NCBI GenBank assembly: GCA_033026295.1
Contig: CM065189.1
Span: 4,158,951-4,222,950 of the forward strand
Length of the DNA: 64,000 nucleotides
DNA from: Channa striata
Lineage: Eukaryota; Chordata; Actinopteri; Anabantiformes; Channidae
Direction: 5' to 3'
Both the position numbers and the translations under genes were made by a program. Below, in pieces: positions 12,753 to 24,198 of the stretch (position 1 is its first letter; the number at the start of each line of letters is the position of its first letter). The notes under the pieces are model-generated. The model was not told where the DNA came from. It made no database searches and saw nothing but the letters and a program-made list of their open reading frames with translations.

Positions 12753-13430
12753 GTCTTGGGAAGAAACCTCTCATTTTTAAACTATTGTCTCATGAAATGT
12801 CAATGTATCAAGAGACTGGACTGACACCGAGTGTCAGCTAAATCACTTCAAGCTATGAAAGGACAAAAATCCTGCCACAGATACATTTCTTGTCTTAGAT
12901 CTTATCGATCTGTGATTCACTGTGCTTTCAGACATTTATTTCTTGATGGAGTGTGGAGATTTATATTTTTCTAAAATTACAACTTTGGTCTGGTTTCTTT
13001 CAGCTGGCCTTGTCTTATTCTACATCTCATTTCCCAGAATGACTTTTAACTGTCTCTGAGAAAAAGGCCTGAACCTGTTGCGTTTAGCAGCTGCCCTTAA
13101 GTGGTTTGAGTAATAATGACAGCGATAAAATGAGAGTTGTACCTTACATTCAGTGAAAGTTTAGTCTTAGACCTGATCTGCTTTTTCCAGACAGCTCGTG
13201 GAGGAAAAATTTGTGTCTCCTCTACTAAGATACAGTAAATATATATTTTTTTCTGAGCTGGAACAACTATTGTTTACTGTTTTTATTGTACTCACAAGTG
13301 TGTTCAAGTGCTGAGGCTGATGATAATATCCCCCCCAGAAAAATCAACTCAGCCAGGACACAACAAATGGAGATGTAGAGACAGAAATGCAAAGTGCATC
13401 ATCATCAGTTATTAGAAATTTTACTTCCAA
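12753..13430. other. Unassigned gene-free block
   Basis: AT-rich DNA between repeats. No motif, domain or repeat recognised. Confidence 0.5.
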
Positions 13431-13433
13431 TTT

Positions 13434-13530
13434 TAAATACAAGCCTATTAAATTAAAAAAAAGGTTGGGAAGTTGCGTAAAATATATATTAAAAAGCGAT
13501 ATGCAGTCATTTGCAAATTGTCCATCCATT
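13434..13530. mobile_element. Fragment of a non-autonomous DNA transposon end
   Basis: The text AAAGGTTGGGAAGTTGCGTAA, followed by AAAATATATATTAAAAAG and ATGCAGTCATTTGCAAAT, resembles the subterminal part of a widespread fish element. That element's ends read like 'CCCAACTTTTTTGGAATTGGGG' on one side, with 'ATGATTTGCAAAT' inside. The very end is missing or mutated. Comparable end motifs occur at 48,001-48,037 and 63,940-63,990. Confidence 0.4.
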
Positions 13531-13725
13531 ATCTATGTACTCAACCACATAAGGGTTGGAGTCGCTGATTAAGCGGCGGAATACACACATTAGACAGATC
13601 ACCAGCCTATTACAGAGTAACACGAGACACAAGCAACCATTCACTACCACACATATGATTCACCAATTAACCCAGCTGCATAATTTTGAACTGTACGAAG
13701 AAAAACAGGTACCTGAGGGAACCAC
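13530..13725. repeat. Degenerate interspersed repeat of the 'tccatccattatctat' type
   Basis: It begins TCCATCCATTATCTATGTAC and continues through a degraded segment with CACCAGCCTATTACAGAGTA, CCATTCACTACCACAC and CACCAATTAACC. This is the order of landmarks in the common tRNA-headed fish repeat also seen at 44.5 kb. Heavily mutated. Confidence 0.5.
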
Positions 13726-13825
13726 TGCAAGCAAAGTTTGTTACATACATTTTAAAAATATTAATATATGTAAAATTTTGTCCAGGTTTTTGTTGAAAAT
13801 TACATCAACATCAAATAATTTCAGA

Positions 13826-14165
13826 GCTGTTGGCAGTACAGTGGCCTTAGTAATTGTGAAATGGAAGAAGTCTGTGACCACCAGGACTCTTCCAAGAGTT
13901 GCTTGTCCAACCAAACTGAGTAACTGGGTAAAAAGAAGCCCTGTCAGAAACCCAGGTCATTCTGACATGGCTTTAAATGTTTTCGGCAGACGTGTGGGAA
14001 CTTGGCGGAAGGACAAAAAGTTCAGTAATTTTCCAATTAGGCCTTTATGAAACCAGTCCCACAGTGAAGCATGGTGAGGGAAGCATCAGGCTATGGGGCT
14101 GTGTCTCAGCTGCGGGGACGGGGAGATTGATTAGAAGCGAACTGCTCAAATGGAAGTTTTAGAAC
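13826..14165 (+). mobile_element. Tc1/mariner-like transposase relic, internally deleted
   Basis: Two pieces of a Tc1-family transposase are readable in different frames. The first (about 13,830-13,945) encodes STVALVIVKWKKSVTTRTLP, then RVACPTKLSN, the N-terminal paired-like DNA-binding region with its KWKK and PTKLSN landmarks. After a deletion, 13,955-14,025 reads HSDMALNVFGRRVGTWRKD. This corresponds to the first catalytic aspartate block (SDE in the family, SDM here) and the following VWRK. The last piece (about 14,060-14,135, +1 frame) reads PTVKHGEGSIRLWGCVSAAG, then TGRLI, a hallmark of Tc1 elements. The later D and E of the DDE triad are not found. No terminal inverted repeats were recognised. 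It is a dead copy. Confidence 0.8.
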
Positions 14166-14713
14166 CTTAAAGAGATTTACCAAAGAAGATTTGAAGCTGT
14201 GATTACTTCCAAAAGGGGCTCTTTCACAGAACTCCATTAGGCCTGTGAATACCTTTGTTAACACATGATTTCATGTTTAATAATATGCAATACTTTCTAA
14301 AAATGTGTTTTTAGAGATAATTGTGTGTAGAGGGAAAAAATGCAATATTTCCTAGTTCAACATTTCTTTGTAAAATGTGCAGAAAGTGTCAGGAATACTA
14401 CTGAAGTGATAGTCTGTTCCCCCTGTATTTCTCCTTTGAAGATTGGTTGCCACAAATACAGAATACATATGAAGTTTTGACTGTAGATTCCTTTTTCTTC
14501 TTTTCTGTCTCAAATGCCAAAAAGTAATACAATTTTGAAAATATATGAAGTTGGATGGAAGTTGGTTTGACTTTGTCCATTGGCTGAAGCAGAGTGTGGA
14601 TCCCATGCTGTTCTTAGACATTACAGTGTTAGACTGGAGGGCTCCTGTCTGCAGCTAATCACATCCATGAGAAATAGGCACATAACAGCCTGATAGAGGA
14701 TGCAGTGGAGCGT

Positions 14714-14714
<1 letters not shown>

Positions 14715-14742
<28 letters not shown>
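14715..14742. repeat. (CA)14 microsatellite
   Basis: Uninterrupted CA units. Confidence 0.92.
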
Positions 14743-14746
<4 letters not shown>

Positions 14747-14902
14747 GACGTGCTAACACAGTTTTCTGGTATCACTGATGCCTGCAGTCATTCAGAGTGT
14801 GATATCCTGGACACAAGGTATCGCCTACAGCTTTCTCTCTTGCTCTCTCTCTGGGTGTATGGGTATAACAAGCAGCTGAATGTGGCTGACCAAGCGTGTG
14901 CA

Positions 14903-14904
<2 letters not shown>

Positions 14905-14938
<34 letters not shown>
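14905..14938. repeat. (TG)17 microsatellite
   Basis: Uninterrupted TG units, about 160 bp from the CA tract at 14.7 kb and of opposite dinucleotide strand sense. The two could in principle pair as arms of a large inverted structure. Confidence 0.92.
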
Positions 14939-14942
<4 letters not shown>

Positions 14943-15700
14943 CCTGTGTTATGGTAGTTTCATCCAGAAGAGATTGCCAATGTTTTTCCGTCCAGAGCTT
15001 GTGCCTGCATTCATTACCTGTTCTGATTGAGCGGCTGCATTCACACCCACAACACACACACACACACAAAACTGTCAATATTGTCCTCACCCCTATGGTA
15101 CTGTATACGACTCAACACAACCTGACATTGTATAGACACACACACACACACTAACAATAGGAATCAGAAATATACGTGAAATAGGTCAAAAATACACACG
15201 TAACCACATACACATCGCGCGGAGAATCACACACAGAAGGTGCACAGACATAAGACAAACATCTGCAAAGTGATACAGGCACAACTGAGTGACACACACA
15301 AATCCATACACTCAGCCAGATATAAAATGACCTGCAGCAAGAGTCAATTTCTAGGTTCTTTCTGCCTTTCAAACCAACCAGCTTTCCCCTTACACTTAAC
15401 ACAGAGTCTCTCGCCCTCTCTGGTCAGCGTAGTGTGAAATGAGGAAACAGGACAGTTGAGTCTGACAAGGCTGCTGTATCCTCACTGCAACACACAGTCA
15501 GCTGGACAAACACACCAACATTACACACTCCCCACTTCAGTAACTCAACATTTACTACACTGTACAGTGTATCAGGGTTCTCCATAGAGTAATCACAGCA
15601 TTGATCAGTCAAACAATACCTTGAAAGGATGAAAGATACTTAAGCTCGCAACTGTTCCGTGACGTGTGATAAATGCAACCAAAGAACAGGTGGATAATTG

Positions 15701-15940
15701 TAAATGGTACTTATATAGCGCTCTTCTACCTGTTGGTACTCAAAGCGCTTTACACTGCTTCTTATCTACCCATTCACACTCTCAAACACACACACATTCA
15801 TACAACGATGGGGGAGCTGCTATGCAGCTGGCTGACGCTAAGTGGGGTTCAGCGTCTTGCTCAAGGACACTTCGACATGTAACCAGAGGAGCCAGGGATC
15901 GAACCAACAACTGTGGGATTGGTGGACGACCGCGCTAATT
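15701..15940 (-). mobile_element. tRNA-headed SINE, family A, head-truncated
   Basis: On the plus strand it runs tail to head. The tail is TAAATGGTACTTATATAGCG, then TGGTACTCAAAGCGCTTTAC. The body has ATGGGGGAGCTGCTATGCAG, GGTTCAGCGTCTTGCTCAAG and ACTTCGACATG. The B-box complement is in CAGGGATCGAACCAAC, and the sequence ends in the GGTGGACGACCGCGC region. The part that would carry the A box is missing after about 15,938. It contains an internal CA expansion (about 15,786-15,796). It aligns by eye with the complete copies at 22.9 and 47.6 kb. Confidence 0.85.
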
Positions 15941-15944
15941 TCAC

Positions 15945-18570
15945 GTACGAGGTTGTGCCTTCCAAATTTCATTCCTACAGTGACATAATGGTCAATTCTT
16001 CCACTTTCAGTTCTGCTTGTTCTTGCAATTTTGCCATTGGAACTTTTCAGCAAATTTACCTACATACCCCGCTGTCTCTGAATGCCTCTTAACCTGAGCT
16101 ACTGATGGAAGCTTGCAAACACAATGTAGTGTTATTTTCTTAAAATAAGTACAAATAAAAGTAGAAATATAATATGTGATTGATGTTGTATATATGTTTT
16201 ATATAATTATAACAATACTTTTGAAATAAGGTTGACAGCTGCAATTTGTGAGATATTTCCAGAATGCTCAAACTTTTATTGATAATTGGCAGATGGCATT
16301 CAGTTCTTTTAAATTAATTAATGGAATCTAATGGCTTGAAATCCAAACTAGCCCTACTCATTTATTCAATTTATATTTCTACATATATTTCTATGTATTT
16401 TTAAAGCACTTTATTGAACATTTTTATTCTTGCTTATTTTGAAAAGCAGCCGTGCTTTTTTTTAATTTGGAAAAACTGTAAATTGAAAAGGTTTTTGAAT
16501 TCTATTGAATTAATTTGATTTAAAAGTCAAGTATTGATTACATACAGGCTACTTAATTATATCTCAGTAAATAATTAGACATTATAATCTTGTGGATCTT
16601 TGCTTCCAAAAAATTTGTGTAACCGGCCTCTTTAAATTTTAGTTAAATACAATCGGTCTAGACCAAGTCAAGGGGACAGACAATGATCTAATTTCTTGTG
16701 GTATCTAAGGGCAAATGTGTAGTTTGTAGTCTTGCATGAAGCACTGAAGGACTGTTAATGTAAAGATGCAGAAACTACTAGTTTTCAGTGGACCTGTCAG
16801 TCAGCTCTCATTTGCCGTTATAATTAAGTTGACTGAGCATAGAAAATCCACTACCTGTAGAGAGATCCTCATTAGCAGTGTTTAGACACCTCCAGGTTGC
16901 TTCTGGTGTATTTAGAATTTCTCAGCTGTACCCCCTCAGATGGAAGTGCATATTGAGTTATCAGCATGCCAATATGTTACTCACTTAGCTCCAGCGTTCA
17001 TCTCCAGGCATGATGGTGTTTGTGAACTTTAGCCAGCTGTATGGTCAGAGAGAGGGATTTTGACCTGGGGGTCTGATTAAGCATGGCTGCAGACTCACTG
17101 GCCCCTGTGCTTACAATCCAACAGTCTCATTAACTGGAAAACCTAACTTTAATGGAATAACTTCAGTTATGCACAGTGTGTGCGGACAAGCAAAGAAAGT
17201 ATTTCAACAAAATTAACACAGTGTGACTAGAAATACGCTAGCAGAATGGTCTTTACTGGATTTGGTTTGTGTGCGTGTTGTTTAACTTTTCCCTGGATGT
17301 TCCCAGGCGTGGTTACATCTGAATTCATTTCAGTGCTTCTGTGTGAGTGTTTGGTCTTCACACATCATTTAGTGCTATTACAGTGTGTAAGTGTGGACTA
17401 CCTGCAAGACAGATATGCACCTAATGTGCAGAGCATGCGCATGCGAGTGAGTGCATGTACAATACTAGGTTTAAGAAATAGCAAAGGAATTCAGAATTGA
17501 ATTTTGTATTTATCTAAGGATTATACATTCATGAAAAAAATCTGTGAAAACACTTGTGAGTGTGTTTATGATCAGACAGTGAGAGCGACTGCATTGAGGT
17601 TGTTTGCCCACTCACTGTCTTGTTGTGTGAAGCGGCCCCTAATGTTTTTGTTGTAGTTTTTCTCTTCTCCGCTATTTGCATTATTCATCTCCTTCTCCTT
17701 TCTCCTTTCTAATAGTTTGTCTAACAGTTAGTGTGCACAAACACGGACGCATACACACACACATACAGCCAACATTACAAAATGTGGGGTAAAAAAGCTA
17801 ATCAAAAGGTCTTTTACAATTTATGCAACGCAATGCAAAATCTTTTCTCAGACCCTCAAATTAAGGAAACCCTCCTTAATCTCCTCAGTTAACAGGAAAA
17901 CAAGGATCAATGGTATAAAGGCAATGTAAAAAAATCCATCAATGTCATTAATGAATGAGTATGTCCTGACCCATTGATTAGACTTTATTTATATAATTTA
18001 AAACTGGCCAGTTAAAAAGTATTTTTTAAAAAGTGCAAAACCAGATGCTGCAAATATTTAGCTTATGAATAAAAGGAAAAGAGAGTGTAAAGAAACAAGT
18101 GTAAAAAGAAATTTGCATAAAAATAGACAAAAAGCATGAACAATACAAGTCAACAGACATGCTGGAGTAAAGAAAGGCTGGAGAATGAAGACTGACAAAG
18201 CAAAACCTATTTAAAAACAACAGAAATAATAAGACAGAAGAACGATACATACAGATTGCCTAAAAAAAAAAACATTGAACTTGAGAAACATAATTACAAC
18301 AAAGAATCTAGAATTAGAAGCACAGAACGAGAGAGATGGCGATTGTCAGGAAACGTTCCTATGGTGATAAAAGATAGAAAGGACCCAAAAGTGAGTAAAC
18401 AAGTTTGACCAAATAACCCTTGGGGCTAAAAACCAAACTGAGCAAAAGAATACAAGAGTAGAAGGTGAGCAATGAACAATCCGATTTAAAAGAGAACTTT
18501 TGGACATGATAAATGTGTGCTGTATGTGCACACCTGATCAGAAAGTTATTAATTGGGATGGACATGTGAT
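15945..18570. other. Unassigned gene-free block
   Basis: AT-rich DNA with no recognised exon, RNA gene or repeat body. A short CA-rich run lies near 17,750-17,765 and an A-run near 18,262-18,272. Confidence 0.5.
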
Positions 18571-18573
18571 TGT

Positions 18574-19106
18574 CAATGTTGGGTGTAACGTATCATACAC
18601 ATTACATCCGCCATTAAAGTCCTCAGTTACTTAGTTACATTTTAATCCATTACTTTTAAACTACCAACTTCTGTACTTTTTGTCACAATAACACAAATGT
18701 GCTGTGAATTTCCTATTTTTGGCGGCACTGGCTGCCTGCTGGAGTAACACAACGAGCATGTGCACTTTAACTGAAGTCATTCATGTACATGTAACTTGTG
18801 GCGTTATGCACCTGTGGTGCCATAACTTGAAGCCTCTGTGGGAACATGTACTAGGCTAAATGTGAGTCGGTATAATAAAGGAGTGTAAATGGGGCGACAT
18901 GTCAGGGCCACACTTGGCTGTGCTATGATGGCAGAGTCAAAGGTCTCAGCTACAACAATATGCACGAGGAATCACAGAGGTCTTGTTTTTGGAAATGGAA
19001 AAGTTCTATATAGTAGAGGAGTTACATTTCTCAAAAGGTAACATTTTATGTAACTGATTACTTTTTAAATGACAGTAACTTTTAAAAGTAACGTTCCCCA
19101 GCACTG
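18574..19106. mobile_element. hAT-like non-autonomous DNA transposon
   Basis: The left end reads CAATGTTGGGTGTAACG and the right end reads AACGTTCCCCAGCACTG. They are imperfect inverted repeats of the CAGTG...CACTG type seen in fish hAT elements with a 'GTAACGTTACTTTTAAAAGTAA' subterminal sequence. GACAGTAACTTTTAAAAGTA is present before the right end. The flanks are GTGATTGT (18566-18573) and GTGATAGT (19107-19114), an 8-bp target-site duplication with one mismatch, which is the hAT signature length. No transposase is encoded in the 533 bp, so it would depend on an autonomous relative. The left end has decayed more than the right. Confidence 0.8.
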
Positions 19107-19259
19107 GTGATAGTGCACCTGAGTGTTGTTGCAGTTATAAAATTAACATGGAATTAGAATCTGCTTAGGTGTAGAAACAACAAGCTTAACCCTAAAATGT
19201 CTAGGGCATATGTGTTCGTTTTTGGGAACTTTTGATTTTACCACATGTTTGGTGTGATT

Positions 19260-20810
19260 GTTTTTCAAACTCACCTATCCGACAGGGTGGGGTAGACTCC
19301 AGCTTAGGAGGCCTGTTAAAGATGGCGCCCTTGTGTCCACCTCGTCATGGATGACTGTGTTTGTGCTGCATTTGACAAGTGTCATTGAAAACACCAAAGC
19401 TCTGCTGGTGTATGATCGCCCGACACTCCTGGATCTTCGTTTTTCGGCCAGGAATTGAGTGGAGTTTAGCCGAGCCGAAGTGCTACCTCTTGTCAGAGAC
19501 GTGGCTGAATGCGGGTGAGTCCAGCACTCTTTCGGAACTTTGGTTATTTTTATTTTGTATAAATCTGTATAGAAACGTAGGGAGCTCCAGCTTTGAACTG
19601 GGTCGCTCTCACCCTGAGCTGTGCGCAGTGATTTATCGTTCAAATCTAATAAGGACTTTATTCATGAATTTCCTGAATTGTTGGTTGAAACCATGCCTAA
19701 GCAAGATCAAATTTTTATTGTTGGAGATTTTAATACACGTGTTCTCTCCAAACAAAACGGTGTCTAAGGACTTTTTAAGCCTTAATTTTCTTCAGCACAA
19801 CCTAGAAGCATGTACATGGACCTGCACTTGACCTGGTTTTAACATACGTCTGCCTGGTTCCAACTTGAGTATTTGTGATGCAGTGGTTTCTGATCATATG
19901 CCCGTTCTATTTGACATTAGCCTGCCCTGTAACTCCTTCAAACCTCGCGCTCCGGCTCGGTTCTCCCTTATTATTAACCCTTCCACTGTCGCTCAGTTCT
20001 CAGCTTCTTTAAATCAAAACAGTCCACAGCCTGTGTGTTCTGATACAGACAAGCTCAGCTCCTGGTTTAATTCCAACTGCCGAACAGTACTAGATGCTGT
20101 GGCTCCACTCCATGCAGCCTAAAACTAAATCTGAGCCCTGGCCTGAATCACACGACCTGTGCTGCCAGACCTGAGAGCCGAAAAGCTGAGCGAAAGTTGA
20201 AGAAGGACAAGCTGCAAGTGTCATTTCAAATTTTAAGGACTGTTGGCGTTGTTATCAGGCTGTTGTAAAAGAGGCAAAAAGAGGTTTCTTGTCAAATATC
20301 ATCCTGTCAAATTGTCACAAGTCTTGTGTTCCGTTTATCACCATAGATGTTGTTCTTAATACCCCAAGGACTGTTTATGTGAAACCTTGCCTGGAGGCAT
20401 GTGAAAACTATCTTGAGTTCTTTGTAAATAAGGTGAACGATGTTAGAGCCCTTATGTCACTACCTGCTTCTGACCCGTCAGTTTCTGTGTTTTGCCCAGT
20501 AGCTTTTCACCAATTTGAACCAGTGTCTCTTTGATTTTTATATGAGACTGTTAAACATCTGAAGCCCTCAGGTTCCCGCACTGATAATGTCCCATCTCAA
20601 TTTTTTTTAAAGAGGTTATCAGTACTCTAGGAACTTCTGTTCTTGCTGTTATGTACAGCAGCCTTACCAAGACACTAGATAAGAGACTGATTTAAAAAGC
20701 CAGGCCTGGATCCCACCATGTTGTCTAACTTTAAGCCCATTTCAAAACTTTCTGTTCTCAGTTGCATTTGTTGGTGTTGGTGGATAACTGGTCACCAGAT
20801 GCAATATCAA
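19260..20810 (+). mobile_element. L2/Maui-like LINE, 5' endonuclease half, broken
   Basis: Successive frames encode the apurinic-endonuclease region of an L2-type ORF2. The motifs in order are LSETWLNAGES near 19,490-19,525, a SFELGRSHPELCAVIYR segment near 19,585-19,640, IVGDFN (GDFN codons 19723-19734) and CDAVVSDHMPVLFDI with SDH codons at 19889-19897. Then come PRAPARFSLIINPSTVAQFS, LSSWFNSNCRTVLDAVAPL near 20,055-20,110, ILSNCHK near 20,300, LPASDPSVSVFCPVAF near 20,460, and SNFKPISKLSVLS near 20,725. The catalytic GDFN and SDH landmarks survive, but at least four frameshifts or stops separate the pieces. Homology fades after about 20,800, before the RT catalytic core. It is the complementary half of the family whose 3' end is at 8.0-8.8 kb. 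Confidence 0.88.
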
Positions 20811-20814
20811 TCTT

Positions 20815-22520
20815 TTTTGTCAACACCACCTTGTTAAGCTTTAATCTCTCGCGTACATACTGCATAGCCTCAGACCCTACACTGTAACCTGTACCTTCTC
20901 AGAAATGTGAATACATGTCATGGGGAAGCAGATCACAACCGCTGTGACTGATTTACTCAGTCCTTCCACCTCAATCAGTTCATTTGTCATATTGACCATC
21001 CTACACATGCACTTTTAGTTCCAAATCGAATGTGTTTTACTGTGTATAATTGGTAGAACACTCAAAAAGTCACCAAAATGTCGAAGAAACTTCACAAAGT
21101 GGCACAGAAAGCCCACCACCAGCTACCAATTTACCACAAATGCATTAACTCACAATTATGAATTCTCAATGAACTGTGTAAGCTGCATAGCCTCTGCAAA
21201 GTTGCAATGCAGAATCAAAAACTAGAAGTTGTTAAAGGAGCACATCCATGACCACGGTTTAGGAACAAGTGAATCTGTTACTCGGGCTTCCTTATACTTT
21301 AAAGTAAACTCCCCTGGTTGGCACAACTCTTTGTGATGTAAAATAAGTTTTGATATATTAAGTGCTATATAATTTTATTCAAAATGATTTTGGGGAAATG
21401 ACAACAACACAACCAGTGTGTGTGAACAGCTGGTGATAAGGTTTGTTTGAAATCTGTCCACATAGCCCATAGATCCCATTGCTTCCTTTTCACACAACTG
21501 TAAGAACGATTCTGTTAATAAACTCTGTAGTGATGAACAATACAGCTAAGAAAAATAAAGACATTTAAAATATAAATAAAATAAAAGGAAAAATGCAGTT
21601 TTGTAGTCTGGCAAAAATAAAAACAGTGAGCGGTGGGGGGATGACGAGGAGTCGTGTGTTATGCATAATGCATCAGGCGTCTGTTTTATTGAACATCCTG
21701 ATGTGTTTTTTTTTTAGTTTTTAATATGTTGTCAGCTCCTCAAGGCTTCTTCATGCAATTACTTAGTGGCAGCATCTTGCTTATAATGCCACCACTTTAC
21801 ATCCACCTGGATAGAAGTACACACACATACACACACAGAGCAAGACCTCTTTCAAAGGCTACACCATTGCACATATTTTGCACATATACCAGCAGACATT
21901 TATTCACATCTAAAACACACACACGCACACAATATTGCAGGCAACACTAATGATATAGAGAAGTATTTCTAAGCCATGCAATATGCATGCCTGGAGAGTA
22001 GTATCACTGAATAAAACTGCCTAACAACAGGAGGGAGAAACTGTCTCATTGTGGTTCATAGTTTCCCTGGGGATAGTAATGTTTGGAGCGTAGCCCTTAT
22101 CACTGCTGGCTGTGAATATGTATGACCTGCTCTGTATGGTATTAAAAAAGAAATTTAGATGACTCTTGTTGTTTTTCTTCTGTTTTGGTATTTCAAGGTC
22201 AGTAAGATTCTGTGAAGGAAAAGAAAATACCAAAAGTTTATGGTTGTTCCTTTGACCAAAGCAGAGTACCAATTATATGTTGACAACATTGCAAAGTACA
22301 AAAGATAATGGCAGTGATGATGATGCTTTCGTGCTAATACTTAATCATACGTTGGGGTTAGTTTTTTTTAGATATAGCACAAACATCTAATTTAACTTTT
22401 TAGAAATACTAGACACTAAAGCATGTGTTTTTGTTCAGTAGTGTGAAAAAATGGATGCCAGTTGCTGTTGTACCTAATTTCTCACAGCAGACAGACAATG
22501 CAGCAGAGGAGATGGTGTCT
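20815..22520. other. Unassigned gene-free block
   Basis: No exon or repeat body recognised. It contains short CA-rich runs at about 21,818-21,835 and 21,915-21,930. An Alu-like tail or LINE continuation after 20.8 kb was looked for and not found. Confidence 0.5.
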
Positions 22521-22526
22521 GACATG

Positions 22527-22865
22527 CACTGTTGGGGATTAAATAGTTCCATTAAATTAAATTATAAAATCTAATTGTAGTCAGTTACAGTTACTGATAA
22601 AATGTTAGTGATTCTATAGGGATTACATCTAAATATATTTCGTTGCATACAATGTTTGTGAAATATATCGTAACATCTCTTGGCAGATTTTCACACGAGG
22701 TGGGTCAGCACAATAATGTAACAGGTTGGAGTGGGAGGGCTGAAAAGCAGATGCCTGCATGTCTTCATAGGTTCCATTCAAGATGTTGTATTCCATTGTT
22801 TCAATTATTTTTGACTTTCCACTACATGGTTATAATCAGGTGACCATCGTGTTGAAAAATTAGGG
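22527..22865. mobile_element. hAT-like element, left end only
   Basis: It starts CACTGTTGGGGATTAAATAG and continues with TTGTAGTCAGTTACAGTTAC and TGATAAAATG. This resembles fish hAT ends of the form 'CAGTGTTGGGGAGTAACTAG...GTTACAGTTACTG'. No matching right terminus or target duplication was found before the SINE at 22.87 kb. Identity is by resemblance to the family's subterminal text only. Confidence 0.5.
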
Positions 22866-22869
22866 TTAA

Positions 22870-23114
22870 ATGTAAATGGTCTGCACTTATATAGCGCTTT
22901 TCTACCTGTTGGTACTCAAAGCTTCTTATCTACCCATTCACACATCGATGGGGGAGCAACTATGCAGCTGGCCAACGATATCCGGGAGCAACTAAGCGGG
23001 GTTCAGTGTCTTGTTCAAGGATGCTTGGACATGTGACTACAGGAACCAGGGATTGAACCAACAACTGTAGGATTGGTGGACAACCGCATTACCAACTGCA
23101 CCACAGTCACCATT
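22870..23114 (-). mobile_element. tRNA-headed SINE, family A, full length
   Basis: Tail first on the plus strand: TAAATGGTCTGCACTTATAT, AGCGCTTTTCTACCTG, TTGGTACTCAAAGC. The body follows, with GATGGGGGAGCAACTATGCA, GCGGGGTTCAGTGTCTTG and CTTGGACATGTGAC. The tRNA-related head ends it, with complement of box B in GGGATTGAACCAAC and complement of box A in ACCAACTGCACCACAG. About 15 bp with the second GCGCTTTAC block are missing near 22,920, and there is a short insertion near 22,980. The head has lost the perfect A-box consensus seen at 47.6 kb. Confidence 0.88.
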
Positions 23115-23119
23115 CCTGT

Positions 23120-23840
23120 AATACATCTATGTAACAATTACTGCTTTAACGGGGACTTAACCACATGATATACTGTTTTGATGTAAATTGTGCCATAAAT
23201 TTTCCAGTCACAATGGTAACTATAAGTTTAAAAAAAATCTAATGGCAACTTTTCTATACAACTAAATTGCAAATTCAAACACTGTATGCTTATGCTGCAA
23301 ACATAATTGCAACCAGATTGCATATTCAAACAATATTTTGCATCGAAACATAATTATCCACTGATTACTTTCCTTTCAAAAACATAATCACGTTTGCAGT
23401 TTAATTGCATGTTTTTCTGAGACATGGTTGTGTGGAAAAATAAACATGGTGAACTCTGTTTCCACAGGAAATGAACTTGATGCTCCAGTTTAAAACTCAA
23501 AAGTTTCTTCTATTGACTATCCATCTGAGTCATCCTTCACTGCTGACTCCTCCCCATGTCTGCTGCATTTAGTTTCCACTCAGAACCCCACTCTACTTTA
23601 ATTTGAAATGACAAAGAGCCAAAGACAAGACAAGACTTTTGTGTTCTTCACAATGTCATGGGGTCTTGACGTGTATGCAGGACTTATTTTTGTGAGACAG
23701 CACATAAAATGATTCAATATACTGAAAACAGGCGACTACGAACTGAGCAACCATCATTAACCCACTGCTGACCCAGGACACTGGAATGTTATTTGAACTG
23801 GATAAGTGTGCTCAAATAAAAACAAAAAAGTACAACAGTA
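23120..23840. other. Unassigned gene-free block
   Basis: AT-rich DNA with several degenerate AAACATAATT/TGCAAA motifs (23,260-23,420) that look low-complexity. Nothing else recognised. Confidence 0.45.
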
Positions 23841-23844
23841 CTCA

Positions 23845-24075
23845 ATATGATTGTATTACCAGAAGGTACTCCAAGTGCCTTGGGGATCCCAAAGGCAAAT
23901 GGGAACCACTTGGAAAGCAGCATCTGCCAAATACCTACAGAGAGAATAAGTTGTGAGAAGTCAGCTGAATGGAAAGAACAAGGTCCAGGCTATCACCACC
24001 TTTGCCCTCACAATCATCAGATGTCCACCCTGCTGACATAATTGACTGTCAAAAAGAATAGCTAGAGGCCACTGA
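23845..24075 (+). mobile_element. R4/Dong-like LINE relic (short)
   Basis: Frames in this stretch spell the post-RT region of a site-specific-type LINE. ALGIPKANGNHLESS (about 23,880-23,925) corresponds to the family's YLGIPQANGNH. QLNGKNKVQAITTFALTIIR (about 23,963-24,022) corresponds to the highly conserved NKVQAINTYALPVIRY. After a frameshift come ADIIDCQKE, a stop and LEATDKEA. Two frame changes and several stops show it is dead. Only about 75 codons survive. The clade (R4/Dong versus a related R2-like group) is by recollection of the INTYALPVIRYPAGI motif. Confidence 0.7.
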
Positions 24076-24198
24076 CAAAGAAGCTTCTTAGGGATATTTA
24101 GCAAATCTTTTCTTTGAAATAACTGAGTCAAGCCTGTGACTTTCTGCCATCTTCAAAGGGTTTCTTCTTCTTCACTTGCTGTTACTTATTATGATGTT

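Larger units (their letters stand above)
14225..15700. other. Gene-free block rich in CA/GT microsatellites
   Basis: No exon recognisable. It contains (CA)14 at 14715-14742, (TG)17 at 14905-14938, CA tracts at 15052-15068 and 15137-15150 and further short CA runs. Open frames through it are produced by the dinucleotide repeats. Confidence 0.6.

Noticed and set aside
14705..15154. 149-codon open frame rich in TH/CV dipeptides
   Set aside because: Generated by CA/TG microsatellites, which lack stops in several frames.
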